NCBI GenBank assembly: GCA_020161405.1
Contig: JAIUOD010000001.1
Location: 620,001 to 684,000, forward strand
Reading direction: 5' to 3'
Length of the DNA: 64,000 nt
DNA from: Pseudomonadota bacterium
GTDB taxonomy: Bacteria; Pseudomonadota; Alphaproteobacteria; Caulobacterales; Aquidulcibacteraceae
Shown here: positions 9,767 through 17,892 of the stretch, in pieces
Layout of the letters: each line of letters starts with the position of its first letter
Numbering within the stretch: the first letter of the stretch is position 1
Notes under the pieces: model-generated
Databases searched by the model: none
What the model saw: only the letters and a program-made list of their open reading frames with translations
Told to the model about the DNA's origin: nothing
Position numbers and translations under genes: made by a program

Positions 9767-10201
9767 ATGATAAAAATTTTAAAACTTATTCCATTTTTTG
9801 CAATATTCACACTTAACGCATGCGATATTGCATTGAGTGATAGTGTAAACCCTTATTCAAAAGCCCAAAGCGGCGGCTTTACTTTTTATGATGTAGTTAA
9901 AGACGAATTTCGCATATATTACAAAGGCCCAATGGGCCAAAGCGAAGCAGATGCAACAGAAAAATTAAAGCAAGAAGCAAAAAATCTTGCGCAGAAAAAC
10001 AATGCTGATTGGTATATGATTAACAATATTGAGGCCAGAAGCATGCGTAAAAATTATTATAAATATAGCCAAGAAGAACAAGCCCAAAAAGACAAATCAC
10101 TAAGCGCACAGCAAATTAAGGATGAAACAAATTGGTATATAAATGCCTATTTAATAATCGGCATTAATCCAATGCCACAGGGCGCAATGTCGGTTAAATA
10201 A
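9767..10201 (+). CDS. small lipoprotein of unknown function
   Basis: The ATG follows AAGGGG. The product opens with a lipoprotein signal ending in LNAC (residues 16-19), giving a mature protein of about 126 residues. That part has a block of alternating charged residues (EKLKQEAKNLAQKNN), which may form a helix, then a short strand YMINNIEAR and a Lys/Gln-rich stretch. The pattern resembles the lipoprotein upstream of rpe, so the two may be distant paralogues. I do not recognise the family. No terminator separates it from the riboswitch that follows. Confidence 0.8.
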   Translation: MIKILKLIPFFAIFTLNACDIALSDSVNPYSKAQSGGFTFYDVVKDEFRIYYKGPMGQSEADATEKLKQEAKNLAQKNNADWYMINNIEARSMRKNYYKYSQEEQAQKDKSLSAQQIKDETNWYINAYLIIGINPMPQGAMSVK

Positions 10202-10232
10202 TATTGACACTTATATAAAAACCACACATTAA

Positions 10233-10348
10233 AGAGCCGCTAGGGGTGGCTGTGCCTGAGAAATACCCTTTGAACCTGATTGAGATAATGCTCACGAAGG
10301 GAAGCATTGGGTTTTCCTTGTTTCTCCTTTGTGATTTTGGAGAATTGA
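10233..10348 (+). promoter_or_regulatory. TPP riboswitch (THI box) with Shine-Dalgarno masking hairpin
   Basis: The aptamer carries the conserved blocks AGGGGTGGC, CTGAGA, ACCCTTTGAACCTGAT, GATAATGCTC and CGAAGGGA in the right order between 10242 and 10303. Further on, TTCTCC at 10322-10327 can pair with GGAGAA at 10339-10344, which contains the ribosome binding site of the next gene. This is the expression platform of a riboswitch that blocks translation. A perfect -35 hexamer TTGACA lies at 10204-10209, though the matching -10 (CATTAA) is weak. Confidence 0.93.
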
Positions 10349-11566
10349 ATGGAAAACCAAAATTCACAAAAAATCTTTAGTTTTTTTGACCAAGCATCGC
10401 TTTGGTTTTCACTTGGCGTTGGCCTTTTGGTCATGCAAATGGGTAGTTTTTTATCAGGTGGAATTGGCACAAAAGATGCGATTTTAGCAATTATTTTAGG
10501 TTCAATTATCGGGTCGGGCATTTTGGCATGGGTTGGTGCTTTGGGGCAAAAGTCGGGCCACAATAGCGCGCAATTAATGGTTGGTGCTTTTGGTAATAAG
10601 TTTGCCAAATTACCAATCTTCCTAAACATCGCACAATTATTGGGTTGGACGGCATTTGAATTTGTAATTATGTCCGACGGTATAATCGCAATTTTGGGCA
10701 AATATTATAAAGGTACAATTGACACAGTCGCTTTAAAAATGGTGATGGCGGTGTTTTTGTCAGGCCTTGTAATTTATCTTTTATCAAAGCCAATGACAGG
10801 TTTGGTGCGCAAATTAGTTTCCAAAATCGCATTGCCATTGGTTTTAATTTCCCTTGCATGGCTTAGTTTTCAATTTGCAGGCAAAATTGATTTTACGCAA
10901 TTTTTAAACGCCAAAGGAAATGGCGCATTAAGTTTTGCGGGCGCGCTTGATTTAGTTATTGCAATGCCAATTTCGTGGCTGCCATTAATTGCCGATTATT
11001 CGCGCTATGGCAAAAATACCAAATCAAGTTTTGGTGGTATTTTCCTTGGTTATATATTGGCTAATATCTGGTGTTATATTTTGGGGCTTTTGATAGTTTC
11101 AACGCCAAATTTGCAATCTGATTTTGTGTCTGCAATCTTACTTGCCCAAGGTGGCCTTATCGCGCTTGGGATAATTCTTTTTGATGAATTGGATAATGCC
11201 TATGGTGATGCATATTCAGGTTCGGTTTCAATAAATCAATTAAACCCAATTATAAGCGAAAAATTGGGCGGCAAAATTTTGGTTGCTTTTGCAGGTTTGG
11301 CGGCGGCATTTTTGCCAATGCATGAATTAGAAACTTTCTTAATCACATTATCATCAATCTTTATTCCTTTATTTGCGGTGATAATTGGCAATTCATTTTC
11401 GCAAAATCAAAATAAGCAAATCAATTTACCAAATGCATTAATTTGGATTTTTGGGATCATATTATTCCAATATATTGCCAAAACCGCCCCACAAATCGGC
11501 GCATCCTTACCTGTTTTTGCGATTTGCGGCATTTGCGCTTTTGTTATAAGAGTGCGCAAAATTTAA
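10349..11566 (+). CDS. cytX: NCS1-family permease, probable hydroxymethylpyrimidine transporter (CytX-like)
   Basis: A 405-residue polytopic membrane protein with about 11-12 hydrophobic helices. The N-terminal [20 protein letters not shown] and the later [14 protein letters not shown] are typical of the cytosine/purine/allantoin permease (NCS1) superfamily. The TPP riboswitch in front of it decides the likely substrate: members called CytX under this riboswitch are predicted to import the thiamine precursor hydroxymethylpyrimidine. No thiamine synthesis genes are in the window. The substrate is inferred from regulation, not from residues. Confidence 0.88.
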   Translation: MENQNSQKIFSFFDQASLWFSLGVGLLVMQMGSFLSGGIGTKDAILAIILGSIIGSGILAWVGALGQKSGHNSAQLMVGAFGNKFAKLPIFLNIAQLLGWTAFEFVIMSDGIIAILGKYYKGTIDTVALKMVMAVFLSGLVIYLLSKPMTGLVRKLVSKIALPLVLISLAWLSFQFAGKIDFTQFLNAKGNGALSFAGALDLVIAMPISWLPLIADYSRYGKNTKSSFGGIFLGYILANIWCYILGLLIVSTPNLQSDFVSAILLAQGGLIALGIILFDELDNAYGDAYSGSVSINQLNPIISEKLGGKILVAFAGLAAAFLPMHELETFLITLSSIFIPLFAVIIGNSFSQNQNKQINLPNALIWIFGIILFQYIAKTAPQIGASLPVFAICGICAFVIRVRKI

Positions 11567-11577
11567 AGGTTTCTAAA

Positions 11578-12318
11578 ATGGCTGGACATAGTAAGTTCAA
11601 AAATATTCAACACCGCAAAGGTCGCCAAGATGCAATGCGGGCTAAAATTTTCACAAAAATCGCGCGCGAGATTACAACTGCTGCCAAGGCTGGCTCACCT
11701 GACCCTGCGATGAACCCGCGCCTTAGATTGGCAATTCAAAATGGTCGCAGCCAATCAATGCCAAAAGACAGAATTGAGCGCGCCATTCAGCAAGCATCGG
11801 CAGCTGGCGGCGATGATTATAAAGCAGTTCGCTATGAAGGTTTTGGCCCTGGTGGCGTTGGTATTATTGTTGAAACTTTGACCGATAATTTAAACCGTAC
11901 TGGTGGCAATCTTCGTTCTTATTTTGGCAAAAATGGTGGCAATTTAGGAACAACTAATTCGGTTACTTCTGGCTTTGATAGGGTGGGCGAAATTCGTTAT
12001 CCTGTAAGCGCTGCATCAGAAGATGATATGATGGAGGCTGCGTTAGAAGCAGGTGCGGATGATGTTTCATTCGATGCTGAAGACGGTCATTTAATCACAT
12101 GTGCATTTGAAAATCTTTCCGAAGTTTCAAATGCATTGAATGAAAAATTTGGCGATTCAGAAAGTTCAAATATCGTATGGCGCGCCCATGCACCAATTGA
12201 AGTTACTGGCGATGCTGCAAAAACACTATTGAAATTAATCGATATTCTTGAAGAAGATGATGATGTTCAAGACGTATTTGGCAATTATGAAATTGATGAA
12301 TCCGAACTTGCCGATTAA
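11578..12318 (+). CDS. yebC: YebC/PmpR-family protein (DNA-binding regulator or translation factor)
   Basis: Starts at the ATG of [18 protein letters not shown], the family signature; the longer open frame upstream overlaps the permease and is discarded. The 246 residues cover the three-domain YebC fold, with [24 protein letters not shown] and the [13 protein letters not shown] core block, and an acidic C-terminus. Family members bind DNA as transcription regulators (PmpR); some are reported to help ribosomes at proline runs. It follows the permease by 11 bp, with 6S RNA downstream. In many proteobacteria yebC lies near ruvC, which is not seen here. Confidence 0.95.
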   Translation: MAGHSKFKNIQHRKGRQDAMRAKIFTKIAREITTAAKAGSPDPAMNPRLRLAIQNGRSQSMPKDRIERAIQQASAAGGDDYKAVRYEGFGPGGVGIIVETLTDNLNRTGGNLRSYFGKNGGNLGTTNSVTSGFDRVGEIRYPVSAASEDDMMEAALEAGADDVSFDAEDGHLITCAFENLSEVSNALNEKFGDSESSNIVWRAHAPIEVTGDAAKTLLKLIDILEEDDDVQDVFGNYEIDESELAD

Positions 12319-12357
12319 TTAACTTGAAAAACAATGTCCGCTGCACTAAGTCATGTG

Positions 12358-12524
12358 ATGGCGGACACTGTGGCCTTTGTGGGATATCTAAAATTCCCGC
12401 CGACCTAACTTTCCATAGGGAGCTGGCTCTGGACTGAACCGTGGTTCTAACTATCTGGCGCCCACCTGTTTACCAGGTCGCAATGGGATAAGTTTATATT
12501 TCACGGGGTTGTGGTTCCGCCACC
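12358..12524 (+). ncRNA. ssrS: 6S RNA
   Basis: Three things point to 6S RNA. The segment lies immediately upstream of the 5-formyltetrahydrofolate cyclo-ligase gene, the conserved neighbour of ssrS across proteobacteria. It closes with a 7-bp terminal stem, TGGCGGA (12359-12365) with TCCGCCA (12516-12522). Its interior contains GGCGCCCACCTGTTTACCAGG, the kind of 3' hairpin I recall from alphaproteobacterial 6S RNAs. 6S RNA binds the housekeeping RNA polymerase by mimicking an open promoter. Exact ends are estimates. A weak promoter (TTGAAA, 17 bp, TAAGTC) would start transcription near 12359. Confidence 0.8.
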
Positions 12525-12540
12525 CTTTAGGCAAGAAATC

Positions 12541-13098
12541 ATGCCAAATCACGATAAAGCCCAATTACGAAAAATCGCCAAAGTGCGCCGCAATGAAATT
12601 TTCCAAAGCAATAATGATGCGGCAAATATTCTATTTTCAAAATTTAACTTTCCCATAAGTGAAAATAATATTGTTTCGGGCTTTATACCAATCGGAAGCG
12701 AAATTGACCCACGTAATTTAATAGGCGAAATCGCCAAAATGGGCGCGCAATTATGTTTGCCGCGCATTAATTCCGATACAAATAATATTGATTTTCACGA
12801 ATATAATTTGGGTGATGAATTAGAAATTGGCAAAATGGGGCTTAAAGAACCATTTGTAAATAAAAAAATCTTAGACCCTGATATTATTCTTGTCCCGCTT
12901 TTGGCATTTGATGAAAAATTATATCGCCTTGGCTATGGCGGTGGTTATTATGATAGGGCAATTGCAAAATTGCGACAGGTGAAAAAAATTATTACAATCG
13001 GGATTGGCTTTGATGGGCAAAAGGTGGATAATATCCCCACGGAGCCACATGATCAAAAGCTCGATTTTATTATAACCGAAGAAAAATTATATAAATAG
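12541..13098 (+). CDS. fau: 5-formyltetrahydrofolate cyclo-ligase
   Basis: ATP-dependent conversion of 5-formyltetrahydrofolate to 5,10-methenyltetrahydrofolate. The N-terminus has the LRKIAKVRRNEI basic helix near residues 7-18; GFIPIGSEIDPRNLI lies near 45, LCLPRI near 72, and the family's glycine loop RLGYGGGYYDRAI near 130. The end is EPHDQKLDFIITEE. The ATG at 12541 comes 16 nt after the 6S RNA segment; it gives 185 residues, the usual size. It is cotranscribed with, or processed from, the 6S transcript in relatives. Confidence 0.95.
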   Translation: MPNHDKAQLRKIAKVRRNEIFQSNNDAANILFSKFNFPISENNIVSGFIPIGSEIDPRNLIGEIAKMGAQLCLPRINSDTNNIDFHEYNLGDELEIGKMGLKEPFVNKKILDPDIILVPLLAFDEKLYRLGYGGGYYDRAIAKLRQVKKIITIGIGFDGQKVDNIPTEPHDQKLDFIITEEKLYK

Positions 13099-13108
13099 AA
13101 AGTTTAAA

Positions 13109-13927
13109 GTGAAGATTGCATTTTTTGGTGATGTTGTTGGGCGCCCGGGGCGCGAAATACTTACGTCACGCCTTCCCATTATAAAACAAGAATTAGGCTT
13201 GGATTTTGTCTGTGTGAATGGTGAAAATTCGGCGGGTGGTTTTGGAATTACCGAAACCATTGCAAAAGAAATTTTTGACGCAGGCGCAGATTGCATCACT
13301 CTTGGAAATCACGAATGGGACCAACGTGAGGCACTTTCTTTTATAGAGCGCGAAACACGATTACTTCGGGTTTGCAATTACCCTGCCCTTACCAATCCCC
13401 CAGGGCGCGGTGCACAGATGTTCAATATTAATGGCTTTAATATTTTGGTGGTTTCGGTAATGGGGCGCCTTTATATGGATAGTCTTGATTGCCCTTATTC
13501 TGCATTAGAACGCGAAATTAGTGCTTGCCCACTTCGTGAAATGGCAGATTGCATAATTGTTGATGTCCATGCCGAAGCATCAGGTGAAAAACAAGGAATT
13601 GGGCATTTCCTTGATGGGCGAGTAAGTTTGGTTGTTGGCACACATACACATGTTCCCACCGCCGATGCACGGGTTTTAGAGCATGGTACAGGTTATATAA
13701 CCGATCTTGGAATGTGCGGCGATTATGATAGCGTTTTGGGAATGAATAAGAATATTTCCGTACGCCGCCAATCTGTGCGCCTTCCTTATATGCGACATGA
13801 ACCTGCCACGGGGCGTGGAATGGCATGTGGCGTTTATGCAGAAATCGACAATAAAACAGGTCTTTGCACGCGTATTGAACCATTAAGATTCGGGCAGGGT
13901 TTGGTTGAAAATATTCCGCAAACCTAA
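13109..13927 (+). CDS. ymdB: YmdB-family calcineurin-like metallophosphoesterase
   Basis: Reads from GTG at 13109. Motifs of a dinuclear metallophosphatase appear in the expected order: FFGDVVGRPGR at residues 4-14, VCVNGENSAGGFGI near 31, TLGNHEWDQ near 66, VDVHAEASGEK near 151 and VVGTHTHVPTAD near 176. YmdB-type enzymes hydrolyse 2',3'- and 3',5'-cyclic nucleotides; the physiological target is not fixed. At 272 residues it is full length. It lies 10 bp after the folate gene, in the same unit, and its last 4 nt overlap the convergent MaoC gene. Confidence 0.93.
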   Translation: MKIAFFGDVVGRPGREILTSRLPIIKQELGLDFVCVNGENSAGGFGITETIAKEIFDAGADCITLGNHEWDQREALSFIERETRLLRVCNYPALTNPPGRGAQMFNINGFNILVVSVMGRLYMDSLDCPYSALEREISACPLREMADCIIVDVHAEASGEKQGIGHFLDGRVSLVVGTHTHVPTADARVLEHGTGYITDLGMCGDYDSVLGMNKNISVRRQSVRLPYMRHEPATGRGMACGVYAEIDNKTGLCTRIEPLRFGQGLVENIPQT

Positions 13928-14721
13928 ATAAAAGCGCCCGCTACATCGCGCGCTGAAACAAGGGCGCGCCCAGTTGCAATTTCGCGTCCATCTTCGCCAA
14001 TTGCCGTGGTTGAAAAATCGATAATTTTTTTATCTTCACGAATGCGCGTGATTTCAACAATTGCACTTATTTCTTCGCCAATTCTTATTGGTGAATGATA
14101 TTGGGTTTCTTGTTTAAGATAATTTGTTCCAAGCCCTGGCAAATCAATACCAAGTAATTTGGAAAACATGGCATTTACAAAAATTGGTGAAACCTGATTT
14201 TCATTCTGGGTTTGACCACCAAGCGCAACAAATTCATTTATGTCATCTTGTGAAAAAACGCGGACCTGTTTGGATTTTTGACCAAGGGAAAAAGGCTTTT
14301 GTGCTGCTTCTTCAGGCTCAATAATCTTTGCAGGTTTTGGATTTTCCACTTTTGAAAATGCGGCTTTTTCTTTTGAAAATTCAACATCAATAGTGCAAGT
14401 TTCCTGCCCGCTTTCTTTTTCACGGCACACTAGTTTTGCACTATTATCACCTATTAATTGCGCGCTTAAAACCATTTCAACATTTGTGTAAGTTGGCGCA
14501 GGGAACATTATTTTGCTTGATAGAAGCGAACATTCCCCCACCAATTTTTCCAATACGCCCGATAGGCATGTTGTAAGAAAAATGCCATGGGCAACGGTTT
14601 TGCCAAAACCTGAATTAGCGGAAAATTCTTCATCAACATGTATAGGGTTGAAATCACCCGATAAAGCTGCAAAACGATTATATTCTTCTTGGGTAAAAGT
14701 GCGTTCAATTTCCATTTTCAT
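13924..14721 (-). CDS. tandem hotdog-fold protein, MaoC-like hydratase
   Basis: Two hotdog domains are joined in one chain of 265 residues. The first (residues 1-115) keeps the R-hydratase signature: SGDFNPIHVDEEFS, with the catalytic Asp and His, then GKTVAHGIFLTTCLSG. The second (about 140-265) has the same fold, with a FVALGGQTQNENQVSP segment that lacks the Asp-x4-His pair, then PGLGTNYLKQETQYHSPIRIG. So only the first domain is likely to be catalytic. It would hydrate trans-2-enoyl-CoA. It overlaps the end of the acyl-CoA ligase gene by 17 nt, so the two are translated together. Confidence 0.88.
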   Translation of the reverse strand: MKMEIERTFTQEEYNRFAALSGDFNPIHVDEEFSANSGFGKTVAHGIFLTTCLSGVLEKLVGECSLLSSKIMFPAPTYTNVEMVLSAQLIGDNSAKLVCREKESGQETCTIDVEFSKEKAAFSKVENPKPAKIIEPEEAAQKPFSLGQKSKQVRVFSQDDINEFVALGGQTQNENQVSPIFVNAMFSKLLGIDLPGLGTNYLKQETQYHSPIRIGEEISAIVEITRIREDKKIIDFSTTAIGEDGREIATGRALVSARDVAGAFI

Positions 14722-16204
14722 ATTCTTTTTTCAATATATGTTTTTGAATTTTACCCGCGGCTGTGCGTGGATAATCATCGACAAAAATAAATTTTTTGGG
14801 GATTTTAAAGGCCGCTAATTTTGACCTACAAAAGGCGATTAATTCATCATTTTCAATTTGGCGTTTGGCGCTTAAGAAAGCCACCCCAACTTCGCCCCAT
14901 TTTTCGTCGGGAATTCCGATTATTGCTGCTTCTATTATGTCTTCATGACCCAATAATGCGTTTTCAACTTCGGCAGGATATACATTTTCACCACCAGAAA
15001 TGAACATTTCCTTGGATCTGCCAACAATATAATAATAGCCATCTTCATCAATTTTTGCCAAATCGCCAGATTTAAGCCAATTGATACCATTCGCATCAGT
15101 ATGGAAAGTTTCTTTGGTTGCATTTGGATTATTCCAATAGCCAATTGTTATATTTGGACCTGCAAAAACTAAATGTCCCTCTTGGTTTTTTGGGCACTCA
15201 TTAAAATCATCATCAACAACGCGGGCAATTGTTAAAACTTGGGATTTTCCCACGCTTCCAATTTTATTTAGGACATTTTCTTTATCCATCATAAAGACAG
15301 TTGGGCCAGTTTCGGTCATGCCCATGCCATTACAAACCAAAGCGCCGCGTTTTGCAAAAATTTCTACCAAATAATCAGGTAATGGCGCACCACCACAACC
15401 CCAATTACGCAAATTTGCTATATTGGTTTTTTCAAAATCTTCATGTTGTGAAAGCAAAAGATAAACTTGGGGCACACCAAAGAAACAGGATAATTCATTG
15501 CGTGAAACTAAATCTAAAACTGATTTTGCATCAAAACCAGAAATCACCCATGACATACAACCATTAATCAATGCAGGCAAAGTATGAAGATTAATTCCAG
15601 CCGTATGAAATAAGGGCAGGAAGTTTAAAAATTTATCATCAGGACTAATGCCAATCGCCTGTCCAATATTGACTGCATTGGCAAGTGCCATTCTATATGT
15701 CTGTATTACCGCCTTGGGCTTACCAGTAGTGCCAGAGGTAAAAATTAAATACCAACATTCATCATCAGGCCAAAAATCACGTGCTTTAAATTCGCCGCCA
15801 ATTTCAATAAAATCTTGATAGCCATCATCATAATTTATTGCACAATTAGCACCAGCAATTTGCAAAGCATTTTGGGCATCTTCATCACCATAAAATAAGA
15901 TTTTTGGCGTGATTGTTTCATATAAAGGAATGATTTCATCGCAAGGAGAGCGCCAATTAAAAGGAACCAATATTGCGCCCAATTTTGCGCATGCAAATAA
16001 GGTTTCAAAAAACTCTACACGATTACGACACAAAGCACCAATTCTATCACCTTCACCAACGCCAATTGATTTCATTGATGCCGCTAATTTATGCGCATTA
16101 TTTTCCAATTGAGAAAAGGTGCGTGATTTATCGCCGAAATATTCTTTAAGTGCGATTTTATTTGGTGTTAATTTTGCGCGGGTTTTTAAAAAATCGCTTA
16201 TCAT
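14705..16204 (-). CDS. AMP-forming acyl-CoA synthetase
   Basis: Activates a carboxylic acid, probably a fatty acid, to its CoA thioester through an acyl adenylate. Visible ANL-superfamily core motifs are LIFTSGTTGKPKAV near residue 152, GMGMTETGPTVF near 293, SGDLAKIDEDGYYYIVGR near 380, ISGGENVYPAEVE near 407 and the acyl-transfer lysine in GKIQKHIL near 490. The 499-residue length is standard. Chain-length preference cannot be read from the sequence. It lies 3 bp after a TetR gene and overlaps the MaoC-like gene, so a fatty-acid-responsive operon is plausible. Confidence 0.92.
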   Translation of the reverse strand: MISDFLKTRAKLTPNKIALKEYFGDKSRTFSQLENNAHKLAASMKSIGVGEGDRIGALCRNRVEFFETLFACAKLGAILVPFNWRSPCDEIIPLYETITPKILFYGDEDAQNALQIAGANCAINYDDGYQDFIEIGGEFKARDFWPDDECWYLIFTSGTTGKPKAVIQTYRMALANAVNIGQAIGISPDDKFLNFLPLFHTAGINLHTLPALINGCMSWVISGFDAKSVLDLVSRNELSCFFGVPQVYLLLSQHEDFEKTNIANLRNWGCGGAPLPDYLVEIFAKRGALVCNGMGMTETGPTVFMMDKENVLNKIGSVGKSQVLTIARVVDDDFNECPKNQEGHLVFAGPNITIGYWNNPNATKETFHTDANGINWLKSGDLAKIDEDGYYYIVGRSKEMFISGGENVYPAEVENALLGHEDIIEAAIIGIPDEKWGEVGVAFLSAKRQIENDELIAFCRSKLAAFKIPKKFIFVDDYPRTAAGKIQKHILKKEYENGN

Positions 16205-16207
16205 AAT

Positions 16208-16819
16208 CTAACCCATTTTAAGGCCGTTTTTAATAAGGTCGAATGCCGCATCGGCAACATCCTCAACTTTTTTGCTATCATCCCAAATACAATAACGCAT
16301 TCCAAGAAACACGGATAAGCCAATCAGACCCCATGCGCGAACCTCGTCATCGCCATTTCTGATTTCGCCTTTTGAGGATGCATTTCTTAAATTTTCGGCA
16401 TAGGCTTTTTGGAAAGATGTATAATAATCACGATATGCATCCTCGGCCACAAATTGGCTTTCCATAACGATACGATATAAATCCTTATTTGCACGGGCAA
16501 ATTCGATAAAGGCATGGAGACCTTTCTTTTCTGCCTCTAGCCTATCACTTACGCCCTCTAGTTTTTTTGAAATATAGGCGCGGGTTGTTTGCCCCATATA
16601 TTGAACCAATTCGCGGAAAACCACTTCTTTGGATTCAAAATAAACATAGAAAGTGCCCATAGCAACATTCGCACGCTTGGTAATATCAGCAATCATACAT
16701 TCATGATAGCCGCGCGCCCCAAACTCCAAAGATGCAGCTTCCAATAGCTTTGCTTTGGTTTTTGCACCGCGTGCAGTTTTAGGATTTTTGTCATTTACAG
16801 AAATTGAATCTTGATTCAT
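16208..16819 (-). CDS. TetR-family transcriptional regulator
   Basis: A 203-residue regulator whose N-terminal helix-turn-helix reads ARGAKTKAKLLEAA, FGARGYHECMIADIT and AMGTFYVYFESKEVVF (residues 16-70). The C-terminal half is the variable ligand-binding domain. It is first gene of the unit with the acyl-CoA synthetase and MaoC-like gene, and divergent from the hydrolase and TonB receptor unit. In the intergenic stretch AAAAGAC (16859-16865) and GTCTTTT (16883-16889) form an inverted repeat that might be its operator. Acyl-CoA is a reasonable guess for the ligand, by context only. Confidence 0.92.
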   Translation of the reverse strand: MNQDSISVNDKNPKTARGAKTKAKLLEAASLEFGARGYHECMIADITKRANVAMGTFYVYFESKEVVFRELVQYMGQTTRAYISKKLEGVSDRLEAEKKGLHAFIEFARANKDLYRIVMESQFVAEDAYRDYYTSFQKAYAENLRNASSKGEIRNGDDEVRAWGLIGLSVFLGMRYCIWDDSKKVEDVADAAFDLIKNGLKMG

Positions 16820-16915
16820 GTTTCAAATTATGCCTTAATAGAGAAAAGAAGCAATAAAAAAAGACAATTGCCAATTATTTTGGTCTTTTGTCAAATAAGT
16901 AGAGAGGAAACCCCA

Positions 16916-17860
16916 ATGCCTAGCATTCGTCTTACAGACGGCGCTATGATTGAATATTATGATAGTGGTGCGATTGATAATCGTCCCGTACTAATATTCA
17001 TGCATGGTTGGGGCGTGAGTGGGCAGGTTTTCAATCAACAGATTGCACTTAAAGATGAGTTTAGAATTATCATCCCCGATTTACGTGGTTGTGGAAAGTC
17101 AACCTCTGGCTCTGGATTGTCAGTTTCCAAAATCGGCCTTGATTTATATGAAATTATTGATGAATTGGCGCTTGAAAATGTTCATGTAATTGCATGGTCA
17201 ATGGCGGCAATGGCCTTATGGAAGGCTATCTCATCAAAAGAAAATGATGCCATTAAATCAATCACAATCATTGATATGTCACCCAAAATTTCCAATGATG
17301 AAGATTGGGATATGGGAATACTTGGCCACCATAGTTTGCAAAATGACGAAGGTAAAATCAGGCTTGAAAAATCTATAACCAGTATGAAAAACAATTGGGA
17401 TGATTTTTCAGAGCGTATGGTTGGGCGTATTTTTTCAAAATCAAAAATTGAAAAAAATGACAAAAAAATCGTCCAATTTAAAAATGACTTGGTGCAGGTT
17501 GCCAATAAGAATGATGGCGCATCAATGTCAATTCTGTGGAATTCTTTGGCGCAATGCGATGCCCGCAATGATTTAGATAAAATTGGAATGCCATGCCTTC
17601 TAATTTATGGGCTTGATAATCAATTATATTCTTCGAAATTAGGCGAAAAAATCCAAAGCCTAATAAAAAATTCTTCTTTAGTTGAATTCGCACATTGCGG
17701 TCATGCACCGCATATTGAGGATAGCGAACATTTCAACCAAACCATTCGCGAATTCATCAATCACATCGAATGCGCAGAACAAAATTTTTATTACGACAAA
17801 TCAGAAAAAGGAAATGGGTCCTTTTTTACCCAAGATTTAATTGGGCAAACACCGCAATAG
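16916..17860 (+). CDS. alpha/beta hydrolase (esterase-like)
   Basis: Start taken at ATG 16916, preceded by AGAGAGGAAA; an in-frame ATG at 16811 overlaps the divergent TetR gene. Features of the alpha/beta hydrolase fold: oxyanion segment IFMHGWGVSG near residue 27, nucleophile elbow AWSMAAM near 96 (Ala-x-Ser-x-Ala rather than Gly-x-Ser-x-Gly), acid in IYGLDNQLY near 231 and His in HCGHAPHIED near 264. There is no signal peptide, so it acts in the cytoplasm. It lies 32 bp before a TonB receptor, suggesting it cleaves what that receptor imports. Confidence 0.88.
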   Translation: MPSIRLTDGAMIEYYDSGAIDNRPVLIFMHGWGVSGQVFNQQIALKDEFRIIIPDLRGCGKSTSGSGLSVSKIGLDLYEIIDELALENVHVIAWSMAAMALWKAISSKENDAIKSITIIDMSPKISNDEDWDMGILGHHSLQNDEGKIRLEKSITSMKNNWDDFSERMVGRIFSKSKIEKNDKKIVQFKNDLVQVANKNDGASMSILWNSLAQCDARNDLDKIGMPCLLIYGLDNQLYSSKLGEKIQSLIKNSSLVEFAHCGHAPHIEDSEHFNQTIREFINHIECAEQNFYYDKSEKGNGSFFTQDLIGQTPQ

Positions 17861-17892
17861 GGCGGCAAATATTTTTTAACAAGGGGAAAAAC

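Noticed and set aside
11443..11577. N-terminal extension of YebC
   Set aside because: The extra 45 residues overlap the permease gene; the conserved family start MAGHSK is at 11578.
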